DNA from: Cohnella luojiensis
Lineage (GTDB): Bacteria; Bacillota; Bacilli; Paenibacillales; Paenibacillaceae
Assembly: GCF_004564235.1 (NCBI RefSeq)
Contig: NZ_SOMN01000020.1
Span: 1-64,000 of the forward strand
Length of the DNA: 64,000 bases
Direction: 5' to 3'
The notes beneath the pieces were generated by a model, which worked only from the letters and a program-made list of their open reading frames with translations, did no database searches and had not been told where the DNA came from. A program made the translations under genes and the position numbers. Each line of letters starts with the position of its first letter. Within the stretch, counting starts at the first letter, position 1. Shown here piece by piece: positions 8,991 through 17,271 of this stretch.

Positions 8991-9936
8991 ACCTTTACTT
9001 TTATTTCTTATCGCTTACTTTCTGATAAACGGGTATTTGAGGGAGCCTATTAGATTCAATAAAATAGCTTGGCTTGACCGCCCCTGGGTAGTTAATGGGA
9101 TGCTATCATTTTTGTGTGTAGTTGTATTATCTTATGTATTTAATTGCGGAGATTTCTATCTCGTTTTAGCGGCATTCCTTATTTTTGGAGCTCAGTATTT
9201 AGTAAACATTACTTTGCGGCCCCTTTTAAGAGAGAAAATGTCGCATTTCTTATTGTATCAGGCAATCCAACTATCCATAGTTTACTTCATTCTTTTATTG
9301 GTTGGCCGAACGGGTAACCCTAGGTTTGTTTTGGATCAAATTCATACATTGTTATTTTCGGCAAATTTGCATGTTGAAGCAGATTTAATCGTTCCGGTGA
9401 TTTTTCTAATTCTGGTATTTATAACATATGTTGCTTCAGATATAGTCACAACATTTTTATATAAGTACGGAAACCCGGTTGCATTAAGTCAGAATGAGAC
9501 CGCTGCAGCCTTGGAGTCAATAAGTGAGGATATCAAGACTAAGAAGCAAAACTTTAAGAATAGCATGCTTACAGATATGTCCGTTGAAGAACAAACTGAA
9601 GTTATCTTGGAACAAAATGAAGCGGGGCCTCAGAAGAAGACAACGGAATCGATAAAAATTCAGTATCAAATTCAGCAGACTGAGGATGACTCATCAAAGG
9701 GAAAATACATTGGTATATTAGAAAGAATCTTGATCTGCGTTTTTGTGTTTTACGAAATCTATCAGGGATTACTCTTATTGGGTGCTATGAAAACGCTGGC
9801 CAGATTCAAATTATTCGAAAATAAAGCATTTGCGGAATACTATTTAATCGGAACGTTGTTAAGTTTAATCATCGCGATGATGTGTGGGTTTTTACTACAA
9901 CGGCTACTATCGGATGCAACATGGATCTACCATTAG
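8983..9936 (+). CDS. Multi-pass membrane protein partnered with SatD (DUF3307-like?)
   Basis: 317 residues with about four to five hydrophobic segments in the first 165, a charged cytoplasmic stretch (about 175-250, many Glu/Gln/Lys) and two more segments at the C terminus. SatD genes are often followed by DUF3307 membrane proteins; the segment SHFLLYQAIQLSIVYFILLL is reminiscent, but the match is weak. GTG at 8983, eight bases after GAGGA, overlaps the satD stop and suggests translational coupling; the in-frame ATG at 8968 lacks a binding site. Probably works with SatD at the membrane; function unknown. Confidence 0.65.
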   Translation: MIKPLLLFLIAYFLINGYLREPIRFNKIAWLDRPWVVNGMLSFLCVVVLSYVFNCGDFYLVLAAFLIFGAQYLVNITLRPLLREKMSHFLLYQAIQLSIVYFILLLVGRTGNPRFVLDQIHTLLFSANLHVEADLIVPVIFLILVFITYVASDIVTTFLYKYGNPVALSQNETAAALESISEDIKTKKQNFKNSMLTDMSVEEQTEVILEQNEAGPQKKTTESIKIQYQIQQTEDDSSKGKYIGILERILICVFVFYEIYQGLLLLGAMKTLARFKLFENKAFAEYYLIGTLLSLIIAMMCGFLLQRLLSDATWIYH

Positions 9937-9941
9937 ACTTC

Positions 9942-10245
9942 ATGAATATAAGACTGGCAAGGGAAGAGGACATTGATGCGATGGGAATTCACTTTGGAGC
10001 ATCAACCGGAAAATAAGGGCGATTACCAGCAATTCGCCACGGAATGCGGAGCCTTCCTTATTCAAGCCATAAAAGGTGATCGGTGGCATACGGGTTGCGG
10101 AAACGAATGGAGTTATTGCTTCGCGCATATACATTCAATTGATCGATAAGGTACCAAGGCCAGGGCGCGTTACGTATCCTTTTGCCTATATGACCAATGT
10201 CTACACGGATCCTGATTATCGGTCGCGAGGGATTGGAGTCAGATA
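9942..10245 (+). pseudogene. Decayed GNAT acetyltransferase fragment
   Basis: ATG at 9942 begins NIRLAREEDIDAM, a GNAT opening, but stops within 25 codons. Later, in another frame, GGIRVAETNGVIASRIYI and YMTNVYTDPDYRSRGIG follow, the latter being the acetyl-CoA-binding motif A of GNAT proteins. The sequence then ends just before the gcv promoter. Frameshifted and 3'-truncated. Confidence 0.7.
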
Positions 10246-10293
10246 CTGAGATGTAATATTATCTAACATGGTAAATCATTAATGATATATTTG

Positions 10294-10324
10294 TTGACAT
10301 GCAATAGGGTTGGGCCGTTATAAT
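10294..10324 (+). promoter_or_regulatory. Sigma-A-type promoter of the gcv operon
   Basis: TTGACA at 10294-10299 and TATAAT at 10319-10324 with a 19-base spacer. It lies about 45 bases upstream of the first glycine aptamer, so it should drive the riboswitch leader and gcv operon. Confidence 0.7.
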
Positions 10325-10367
10325 GAAACCAAGGATAGGCAATAAGATAACTACATACGCGGATGAT

Positions 10368-10572
10368 GGTAGTGGGAGAGATTACCGGTTCGAGAGGTAA
10401 CGCCGAAGGAGTAAGCCCATACGGGTGAATCTCTCAGGCAAAAGGACCGCTATCGGACGCAATTCTGGAGAGAATCCCGGCAACGGGATCACCCAAGGGG
10501 AAACTTGCGTGTCGTTTCCATGAAGCCATGGAGACGAAGGCGAGGTAACTCTCAGGTACAAAGGACAGAACG
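10368..10572 (+). ncRNA. Tandem glycine riboswitch
   Basis: Two glycine aptamers in tandem. Aptamer 1 (about 10370-10448) contains GGGAGAG, GCCGAAGGAG and CTCTCAGGCAAAAGGAC. Aptamer 2 (about 10464-10570) contains GGAGAGA, GACGAAGGCG and CTCTCAGGTACAAAGGACAG. Both show the hallmark closing pairing of GGAGAG with CTCTC. It precedes gcvT, as in Bacillus, where glycine binding turns the operon on. The 3' part of aptamer 2 overlaps the terminator stem, giving the switch mechanism. Confidence 0.95.
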
Positions 10573-10633
10573 GAAGGAAAGCATGCTGCGCTTATGGCGA
10601 AGTGCGTGCAGTTCCTTTTGGCTGTCCTTTTTG
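10561..10633 (+). terminator. Riboswitch-controlled intrinsic terminator
   Basis: AAGGACAG at 10561 can pair with CTGTCCTT at about 10622, with inner pairing through GGAA/TTCC and a GCAC-like stem, followed by TTTTT. The 5' arm is part of aptamer 2, so glycine-bound folding should prevent terminator formation and allow read-through into gcvT. Confidence 0.8.
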
Positions 10634-10663
10634 ATGTGAATAGACTGTAGAAGAGGTGATGGA

Positions 10664-11791
10664 ATGAGTGAATTGCGACGGACTTCGCTGTTTCCCTTGT
10701 ATGCGGGCTATCCCGCCGTCCGATGCATTGATTTCGGGGGTTGGGAGCTGCCGGTCCAGTTCCATGGCATTCTGCAAGAGCATGATGCGGTTCGTAAACA
10801 GGCGGGACTGTTCGATGTTTCCCACATGGGCGAGTTCTGGGTGACCGGACAATATGCGGAAACCTTCTTGCAGCGGATGACGACGAACGATGTGTCCCGT
10901 CTCTCGGCGGGCCAGGCTCAGTATACGCTCATGTGTTATCCGAACGGAGGCGTTGTCGACGATCTGCTCGTCTACAAGCTGTCCCAAGACCAGTACCTGC
11001 TCGTGGTCAACGCCTCGAATATCGACAAGGATTTCGCTTGGCTGAGCGAGAACCTGATCGGGGACGTCGTCTTGGAGAACCGTTCCGAACAGACTGCGCT
11101 GCTTGCGCTCCAAGGGCCGATGGCCGCACGGATTCTAGCCCGCGTCACGGCGGAGCAGATCGGAAAGCTCGCTCCGTTTCATTTCCTTCATCAAGCGGAG
11201 GTATGCGGACGCAAGGCGCTTGTCTCGCGAACAGGTTATACGGGAGAGGATGGCTTCGAATTATACCTCGACTCCGGGGACGCGCCGCATGTGTGGCGGG
11301 AATTGTTGAGGGCAGGCGAAGCGGACGGCCTCATTCCGACAGGATTGGGCGCGCGGGATACTCTCCGCTTCGAGGCTAAGCTTCCCTTGTACGGTCAGGA
11401 GCTGTCCAAGGATATTACGCCGCTGGAAGCGGGACTTGGCATGTTCGTAAAGCTGGGTAAAGACGGTGGTTTCATCGGTCGGGAAGCGCTGGAGAGGCAG
11501 AAAGAAGAAGGGCTGCCTCGCAAGCTGGTCGGAATTGAATTGCTGGACCGAGGTATTCCGAGATCCCATTATCCGGTATTCGCCGATGGCCGCCAGATCG
11601 GCGAGGTGACAACGGGAACGCAATCGCCAACGTTGAAACGAAATCTGGGACTGGCATTATTGGAGACCGCTTATGCTGAGTTGGGCACGGAAGTTGAAGT
11701 GGAAATTCGCGGCAAACAGCTGAGGGCCGTAGTCATCAAAGCCCCTTTTTACAAAAAAACGCAAACAACGGGAGAAGGAGCTAAACCATGA
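10664..11791 (+). CDS. gcvT: Glycine cleavage system T protein (aminomethyltransferase)
   Basis: 375 residues, the normal GcvT length. Transfers the methylene group from the aminomethyl-lipoyl arm of GcvH to tetrahydrofolate, releasing ammonia. Recognisable are DFGGWELPVQF at the N terminus, DVSHMGEF, the Asp-containing MTTNDVSRL, SRTGYTGEDGFELY, GLGARDTLRFEA and GTQSPTLKRNLG. ATG at 10664 follows AGAGGTGAT. It is the first gene of the riboswitch-controlled operon, and its stop overlaps the gcvPA start by four bases. Confidence 0.97.
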   Translation: MSELRRTSLFPLYAGYPAVRCIDFGGWELPVQFHGILQEHDAVRKQAGLFDVSHMGEFWVTGQYAETFLQRMTTNDVSRLSAGQAQYTLMCYPNGGVVDDLLVYKLSQDQYLLVVNASNIDKDFAWLSENLIGDVVLENRSEQTALLALQGPMAARILARVTAEQIGKLAPFHFLHQAEVCGRKALVSRTGYTGEDGFELYLDSGDAPHVWRELLRAGEADGLIPTGLGARDTLRFEAKLPLYGQELSKDITPLEAGLGMFVKLGKDGGFIGREALERQKEEGLPRKLVGIELLDRGIPRSHYPVFADGRQIGEVTTGTQSPTLKRNLGLALLETAYAELGTEVEVEIRGKQLRAVVIKAPFYKKTQTTGEGAKP

Positions 11792-13143
11792 TAAAGCACC
11801 GCTACTTGCCGATGACGGAACAGGACGAAACCGAGATGCTGAAGACGGTCGGAGTGAATTCCGTTGAAGAGCTCTTCGCGGATATTCCCCAATCGGTTCG
11901 CTATGACGGCATCATGCCGATGTCCGGGGCGCTGAGCGAACCGGCGTTGCTGAAGCATATGCGCGGACTTGCGGACCGGAACGCCGATTTCGACCGTTTC
12001 ACCAGCTTTTTAGGCGCGGGCATTTATGATCATCACATCCCTGTCGTTATTAATCACGTCATATCCCGTTCCGAATTTTATACGGCCTACACGCCTTATC
12101 AGCCGGAGATCAGCCAAGGCGAGCTGCAGGCGATCTTCGAGTTTCAGTCCTATATTTGCGAGCTGACCGGCATGAAGGTTGCCAACGCCAGCATGTACGA
12201 CGGCGCTACCGCATTAGCGGAAGCCGCGGCGCTTGCCGGCGGGGCGACGAAGCGCAAGCGGATCGTCGTCTCCCGCACCGTCCATCCGGAAGCCCGCGAA
12301 ATACTGCTCACCTCGGCGCGCGGGTTGGGACTTGAGGTCGTGGAGGTCGGCTATGCGAACGGCGTAACCGACCTCGATGAGCTGGAAGCGGCGATAACCG
12401 ACGATACGGCCGCGGTGCTCGTCCAGACGCCTAACTTCTTCGGCTGCTTAGAAGATATCCGTCCCATTGAACAGCTCATTCATAAGCGTAAAGGGCTACT
12501 GGTCATGAGCGTCAACCCGTTATCGCTCGGAATACTCGAATCGCCCGGCGAGCTGGGCGCGGACGTCGTCGTAGGAGATGCGCAGCCGCTTGGCATTCCG
12601 GCATCGCTCGGCGGCCCGACCTGCGGCTTCTTCGCGGTGTCGGAACCGTTAATGCGGCGAATTCCGGGCCGGATCGTCGGGCAGACGGTCGACTCGGAAG
12701 GCAAACGCGGGTTCGTGCTGACGCTGCAGGCGCGCGAGCAGCATATTCGCCGGGAGAAGGCGACCTCCAACATTTGCTCGAACCAGGCGCTTCTGGCGCT
12801 ATGCGCTTCGGTATATATGTCCACCTTAGGCAAAGCGGGTATGCAGGAAGCGGCGTTGCTGAACGTGAAGAAATCCCATTACGCTTCCGGGCAAGTGCAA
12901 GAGAGCGGATCTTTATCGCTGTCGTTCACCGCTCCGTTCTTTAATGAGTTCGTAGTGAAGCTGCCTTCGGGGGCAGAAGTGAGTTCAATAAGCGCCAAGC
13001 TGCTCAAGGCGGGATATATCGGGGGTTATGATCTGGGCTCAGCCTATCCGGAGCTTGCGGGACATATGCTCGTGGCCGTTACCGAGCGCAGAACGAAGGA
13101 AGAGATCGAAGGATTCATTCGCGAAATGGAGGCTTGTCTATGA
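11788..13143 (+). CDS. gcvPA: Glycine dehydrogenase (decarboxylating) subunit 1
   Basis: 451 residues, the N-terminal half of the split P protein found in Firmicutes. With GcvPB it forms the PLP-dependent heterotetramer that decarboxylates glycine and loads the aminomethyl group onto lipoyl-GcvH. Family landmarks: [39 protein letters not shown], and [19 protein letters not shown]-like sequence near residue 320. The ATGA overlap with gcvT and the overlap with gcvPB indicate translational coupling. Confidence 0.97.
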   Translation: MIKHRYLPMTEQDETEMLKTVGVNSVEELFADIPQSVRYDGIMPMSGALSEPALLKHMRGLADRNADFDRFTSFLGAGIYDHHIPVVINHVISRSEFYTAYTPYQPEISQGELQAIFEFQSYICELTGMKVANASMYDGATALAEAAALAGGATKRKRIVVSRTVHPEAREILLTSARGLGLEVVEVGYANGVTDLDELEAAITDDTAAVLVQTPNFFGCLEDIRPIEQLIHKRKGLLVMSVNPLSLGILESPGELGADVVVGDAQPLGIPASLGGPTCGFFAVSEPLMRRIPGRIVGQTVDSEGKRGFVLTLQAREQHIRREKATSNICSNQALLALCASVYMSTLGKAGMQEAALLNVKKSHYASGQVQESGSLSLSFTAPFFNEFVVKLPSGAEVSSISAKLLKAGYIGGYDLGSAYPELAGHMLVAVTERRTKEEIEGFIREMEACL

Positions 13144-14597
13144 AACCGGAAAAAGCGTTGATCTTCGAAATGAGCAAGCCGGGACGAGTCGCGTACTCTT
13201 TGCCGGAATGCGACGTTCCCGACATCGAGGCATCCTCCGTCATTCCCTCCGGACTGCTGCGCGGCAAGCCGGCCGAGCTTCCGGAAGTGTACGAGGTCGA
13301 TGTTATCCGCCACTATACGGAATTGTCCCGCCGCAACTTCGGCGTCGACAACGGGTTCTATCCGCTTGGTTCCTGTACGATGAAATACAATCCGAAGATT
13401 AATGAAGACGTGGCACGATTTGCCGGCTTTGCCAAGATTCATCCTTACCAGCCCGAAGAGAGTATCCAGGGGGCGCTCGAGCTGTTGTATACGCTCCAGA
13501 ACGATTTGGCCGCGCTAACGGGCATGGATCAAGTAACGTTGCAGCCGGCGGCCGGAGCGCACGGCGAGTGGACGGGTCTGATGCTCATTCGGGCGTATCA
13601 CGAAAGTCGCGGCGATAAGCGAATGAAAGTGATTGTACCGGATTCTTCTCACGGCACGAACCCGGCTAGCGCAACTGTGGCGGGGTTCGATACCATCACC
13701 ATTAAATCCAACGAACGCGGCATGGTCGATCTTGAAGCGCTCCGCGCCGCGGTCGGCAGCGACACCGCGGCTCTCATGTTGACGAATCCGAGCACGCTCG
13801 GCTTGTTCGAGGAGCAAATCGTGGAGATCGCCAAGATCGTGCATGATGCGGGAGGGCTGCTCTATTATGACGGTGCCAATTCGAATGCCATTATGGGCAT
13901 CGCCCGTCCAGGCGACATGGGATTTGACGTCGTCCACCTTAACCTGCACAAGACGATGAGCACTCCGCATGGCGGCGGCGGTCCGGGCGCCGGACCGGTT
14001 GGCGTGAAGAGCAAGCTGACCCCGTTCCTGCCGAAACCGATCGTAAGCCGACGGGAAGACGGAACGTACTATTGGGACACGGATCGTCCGCAGTCGATCG
14101 GTCGCGTCAAAGCCTTTTACGGAAACTTCGGCATTCTCGTGCGCGCCTATGCGTACATTCGTACGTACGGACCCGAAGGTCTCCGCCGGGTATCCGAATG
14201 CGCCGTGCTGAACGCCAACTATATGATGCACCGGCTCGCCCCCTATTACGAAGTGGCGTATCCCGGCGTCTGCAAGCATGAATTCGTGCTTTCCGGAAAA
14301 CGGCTTAAGGCATATGGCGTCCGTACGCTCGACGTAGCCAAGCGGCTGCTCGACTTCGGTTATCATCCGCCGACCATCTATTTTCCGCTTAACGTCGAGG
14401 AAAGCATCATGATCGAACCGACGGAAACCGAAAGCAAGGACACGCTCGATGCTTTCATTGAAACGATGATCCAGATTGCCAAGGAAGCGGAGACGGATCC
14501 GCAGCTAGTCCTGAACGCGCCTTATTCGACCGTCGTCAAACGGCTGGACGAGACGACGGCAGCGCGCAAGCCGGTGCTTTATTGTTCTTGCGGTTAA
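13140..14597 (+). CDS. gcvPB: Glycine dehydrogenase (decarboxylating) subunit 2
   Basis: 485 residues, the C-terminal half of the split P protein; carries the PLP lysine in [17 protein letters not shown] near residue 268. Also visible: [20 protein letters not shown] and [14 protein letters not shown] at 13140 overlaps the gcvPA stop and sits seven bases after GGAGG; a TTG at 13134 is too close to that site. Acts with GcvPA, GcvT, GcvH and dihydrolipoamide dehydrogenase (not in this window). Confidence 0.97.
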   Translation: MKPEKALIFEMSKPGRVAYSLPECDVPDIEASSVIPSGLLRGKPAELPEVYEVDVIRHYTELSRRNFGVDNGFYPLGSCTMKYNPKINEDVARFAGFAKIHPYQPEESIQGALELLYTLQNDLAALTGMDQVTLQPAAGAHGEWTGLMLIRAYHESRGDKRMKVIVPDSSHGTNPASATVAGFDTITIKSNERGMVDLEALRAAVGSDTAALMLTNPSTLGLFEEQIVEIAKIVHDAGGLLYYDGANSNAIMGIARPGDMGFDVVHLNLHKTMSTPHGGGGPGAGPVGVKSKLTPFLPKPIVSRREDGTYYWDTDRPQSIGRVKAFYGNFGILVRAYAYIRTYGPEGLRRVSECAVLNANYMMHRLAPYYEVAYPGVCKHEFVLSGKRLKAYGVRTLDVAKRLLDFGYHPPTIYFPLNVEESIMIEPTETESKDTLDAFIETMIQIAKEAETDPQLVLNAPYSTVVKRLDETTAARKPVLYCSCG

Positions 14598-14623
14598 TCG
14601 TAAAAGCAGAGGAGATGGAGAAC

Positions 14624-15304
14624 GTGAGGTTTAAAGATGAATTTTCCATCTCTGGTCTTGCGATGATCGGGTCGCCAGACTCGCATACAGCGGGAGCGGC
14701 TCGGCTCGGACGCGCGGCCAGACAGTTGCTCGGCGGTCCGCCGGATCATGCGGTGATTATCCTGTGCGACTCCTTTGCCGCTATCTATGAAGGTCAAGAG
14801 ACAAATAAGGCTCTGGTCGGAGGGGTGCTGAATTACTCTGCTGAAGATCCCCGCATGTCCAGCGCTCTCGCGGATGCCGAGCGATTAGGGATGAAGGTTT
14901 CCTTTGAACGAGGAAAGGGATTGGCGCTCCATCCGAATACGATTCGCTTGCTGCTTCAAGCCAAGGACGACGGGCGAAAGCTGATCCTGGTCGGAACCTC
15001 CATCGGCGACGGCCATATCGAAGTAGTTGAAGTGAACGGATTTGCCGTTAAATTCAGTTGCAGGTATCCTACGTTGGTCATCCGTCATTCGGACCAGCCG
15101 GGCATGATTGACGACATCGCGAATGTATTGAAAAATGAGGGCTCCAATATTGGAAACATGATTTTGGAGAGAGCGGGACAGCTTGGAGATGCTCTTCTCG
15201 TTCTGGAGCTCGACAAACCCATTACAACTCGATTAGTTGCGAATATTCGACGTATTCCTTACGTTCGTCAGATTGATTGGCTCGATTTATCCAATACTCT
15301 ATGA
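14624..15304 (+). CDS. Lone L-serine dehydratase beta-subunit-like protein (ASB + ACT domains)
   Basis: 226 residues resembling SdaAB, the beta subunit of Fe-S L-serine dehydratase. The first ~145 residues carry MIGSPDSHTAGAARLGR, LVGGVLNY and HPNTIRLLLQAK; the last ~80 form an ACT domain (YPTLVIRHSDQPGMIDDI). The usual SSSHT motif is altered to SPDSHT. Catalysis and cluster ligands reside in the alpha subunit, which is absent here. GTG at 14624 follows AGGAG by nine bases. Its place between gcvPB and gcvH suggests a role in glycine/serine balance, possibly as a ligand-sensing partner of an alpha subunit elsewhere; that is inference. Confidence 0.8.
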   Translation: MRFKDEFSISGLAMIGSPDSHTAGAARLGRAARQLLGGPPDHAVIILCDSFAAIYEGQETNKALVGGVLNYSAEDPRMSSALADAERLGMKVSFERGKGLALHPNTIRLLLQAKDDGRKLILVGTSIGDGHIEVVEVNGFAVKFSCRYPTLVIRHSDQPGMIDDIANVLKNEGSNIGNMILERAGQLGDALLVLELDKPITTRLVANIRRIPYVRQIDWLDLSNTL

Positions 15305-15322
15305 AGAGAGAAGGCGCTAACG

Positions 15323-15712
15323 ATGAGCGAAGTAAGAGAGCATTTGGCGTACAGCGAAGAGCACGAATGGGCAGAGGCGGTTGAAGGGCAGATCGTCAGA
15401 ATAGGCATCACGGATTATGCGCAGAGCCTACTGGGCGACATCGTGTTCGTCGAATTCCCGGAGCCGGGAACGAGCGTTTCCGCCGGAGAAAGCATGGGTT
15501 CGATCGAATCGGTCAAAACCGTATCCGAGCTGTACAGTCCTGTGACCGGCAAGGTGCTTAAGGTAAACGGATTATTGCTGGATCAGCCCGAGCTTGTGAA
15601 CGGCGAGCCCTATGAAGGCGGTTGGATCGTGGAGGTGGAAGTCGAGGGAAGCGTGGAGGAAGCTTTCGGCAAGCTTCTGTCGGCCGAAAAGTACAAGGCC
15701 ATCATCGGGTAA
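15323..15712 (+). CDS. gcvH: Glycine cleavage system H protein
   Basis: 129 residues, usual length. Lipoyl carrier that shuttles the aminomethyl group from GcvPAB to GcvT. Lipoylation lysine is Lys65 in [15 protein letters not shown]. In Bacillus subtilis GcvH is also the relay for lipoate assembly, receiving octanoate from LipM, whose gene follows directly. Start ATG at 15323 follows AGAGAAGG. Confidence 0.97.
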   Translation: MSEVREHLAYSEEHEWAEAVEGQIVRIGITDYAQSLLGDIVFVEFPEPGTSVSAGESMGSIESVKTVSELYSPVTGKVLKVNGLLLDQPELVNGEPYEGGWIVEVEVEGSVEEAFGKLLSAEKYKAIIG

Positions 15713-15764
15713 TCGACATCACGGTAAGAATCCACATCTAGGCAAGCAAGAGGAGGCAGCGCGC

Positions 15765-16613
15765 ATGTGGAGATTCATCCATACCGGCAACCGTTCACCC
15801 GCGGAAAATATGGCGATCGACGAAGCGATGCTCACGGCGCATCAAGAGGGGATGACTCCGCCGACCGTCCGCTTCTATGGGTGGAGCCCCGCTACGTTGT
15901 CTATCGGCTATTTTCAGCAAGCGAGCAAGGAAGTCGATTTCGAGGCGCTTCGTTCCCGCGGCATCGGATTCGTCCGACGGGCGACCGGGGGGCGTGCCGT
16001 TCTTCACGACCGCGAGCTGACATACAGCATTATCGTCTCCGAATCTTATCCGGGCATCCCGGCCAACATTACTGAAGCGTACCGCGTGCTCAGTCTCGGA
16101 TTGCTTCAAGGTTTCCGCAACCTTGGATTGGATGCCCGCATGACCGGCGTAGACGCCGCGAAGGATGATGCGGAGGAGACCGGAGCATCCCGCCCTGCGG
16201 GTTCTTCGGCCTGCTTCGACTCCCCTTCGCGTTACGAGCTCGTCGTCGAAGGCCGTAAGATAGCGGGCAGCGCGCAAATGCGAGCCAAAGGCGTTATCCT
16301 CCAGCACGGTTCTATTCCGCTGGATCTTGACGCCGGCCTTCTGTTCGATGTTCTGCGCTTTTCCGACGACCGCGCCAAGATCAGGATGAAGCGCGTCTTC
16401 GAGAACAAGGCGGTAGCGGTAAACGCCTGCATGCGCAGCAAGAATAAGTCTCCGGTGACCCTGCCGGAGCTTGAGTCCGCATTCCGCGCAGGGTTCGCCG
16501 AAGGTCTCGGGGCCGAGTTGGTATCGGACAAGCTATCGGATATGGAGGAGGAGCGGGCTCGGCGCTTATCCATCGACAAGTATGCCTCCGACGGGTGGAA
16601 TTTTCGAAGGTGA
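15765..16613 (+). CDS. lipM: Octanoyl-[GcvH] : ACP octanoyltransferase LipM
   Basis: 282 residues. Transfers octanoate from acyl carrier protein to GcvH in lipoate biosynthesis. Shows RRATGGRAVLH, the catalytic Cys150 in SACFDSPSRYEL (same number as in B. subtilis LipM) and GRKIAGSAQMRAKGVILQHGS. ATG at 15765 has AGGAGG nine bases upstream; longer frames reach back into gcvH and are rejected. Last gene of the gcv operon, so substrate carrier and modifying enzyme are co-expressed under glycine control. LplA/LipL alternatives are less likely given the Cys150 context. Confidence 0.9.
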   Translation: MWRFIHTGNRSPAENMAIDEAMLTAHQEGMTPPTVRFYGWSPATLSIGYFQQASKEVDFEALRSRGIGFVRRATGGRAVLHDRELTYSIIVSESYPGIPANITEAYRVLSLGLLQGFRNLGLDARMTGVDAAKDDAEETGASRPAGSSACFDSPSRYELVVEGRKIAGSAQMRAKGVILQHGSIPLDLDAGLLFDVLRFSDDRAKIRMKRVFENKAVAVNACMRSKNKSPVTLPELESAFRAGFAEGLGAELVSDKLSDMEEERARRLSIDKYASDGWNFRR

Positions 16614-16649
16614 TTTCCTCGAATTGCGTTAGATAATGTGACATTTAGG

Positions 16650-16678
16650 TTGTCGAATCCTCATTATTTAGGTATAAT
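16650..16678 (+). promoter_or_regulatory. Sigma-A-type promoter
   Basis: TTGTCG (16650-16655) and TATAAT (16673-16678) with a 17-base spacer, 54 bases upstream of the DUF2294 start. Fits a separate transcription unit after lipM. Confidence 0.55.
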
Positions 16679-16731
16679 AAACAGTATTAACGGTCCAAAT
16701 GTTCGGATATACCGGATTTGAAGGTGAAACC

Positions 16732-17103
16732 ATGAGACACTTGGACACAAACGAGAATAAAAAAAGGTTATGCCAGATTTACAATGAGATCTCGAAGGAA
16801 TTGTTCGGCTTCGGCACGACGCTCCTTAAAGCGACCGTCGAAGGAGATATCGTGACTCTCATCGCCAAGCACCGCCGTTCCCCGCGTTCCGACGCCATGG
16901 AGAAGGAATCCCCCGGCTTGAAGCTGGAAGTGGATTTCCGCATGTCGCTTCTATATAAGAAGAAATATCGGGAGAAGCTGGAGACGGACATGGACTTGCC
17001 GGTCGAGGCGGTGCTGCGGGATTACGATTCCGCCACGCAATGGGCCGTAACGAACGTCATTTTACGAAATTCCGATCGAAGCGATCCTTCAAAGCACAAT
17101 TAA
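16732..17103 (+). CDS. DUF2294 domain protein
   Basis: 123 residues matching the DUF2294 family, sometimes labelled Na+-translocating decarboxylase subunit-like, without established function. The basic/aromatic N terminus (NKKRLCQIYNEISKELFGFG) and the TLIAKHRRSPRSDAM segment are typical. Soluble, no signal. ATG at 16732 has GAAGGTGA upstream; ATG at 16699 lacks a site. Followed by overlapping hairpins at 17170-17227 that probably end this transcript. Confidence 0.75.
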   Translation: MRHLDTNENKKRLCQIYNEISKELFGFGTTLLKATVEGDIVTLIAKHRRSPRSDAMEKESPGLKLEVDFRMSLLYKKKYREKLETDMDLPVEAVLRDYDSATQWAVTNVILRNSDRSDPSKHN

Positions 17104-17169
17104 ATAGTGGGCGGAGTTTCCTGCGGATCCATTCTGACGGAGAATCCAATGAGCGGCAGCGGGCGACTA

Positions 17170-17227
17170 ACTTTCTTTGTTTACAAAGAAAAGTGTTCTT
17201 GTTTATACAAGAGCGCTTTTCTTTTTG
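17170..17227 (+). terminator. Two overlapping hairpins, the second a terminator
   Basis: Hairpin 1 pairs ACTTTCTTTG (17170) with CAAAGAAAAGT (17184-17194). Hairpin 2 pairs AGTGTTCTTG (17192) with CAAGAGCGCT (17208-17217) using two G-U pairs and runs into TTTTCTTTTT. They share bases 17192-17194, so they compete slightly. Probably the terminator of the DUF2294 gene; it is also in the leader of the transporter operon 45 bases before its start, so attenuation is possible. No known riboswitch consensus seen. Confidence 0.6.
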
Positions 17228-17271
17228 TTTTATATAGCTTTCAAAAAACAACACTACGGGAGGAAAAAACG

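Noticed and set aside
17104-17271. Purine riboswitch upstream of the purine salvage operon
   Set aside because: The conserved purine-aptamer loops and junction bases are not present; only simple hairpins are seen.
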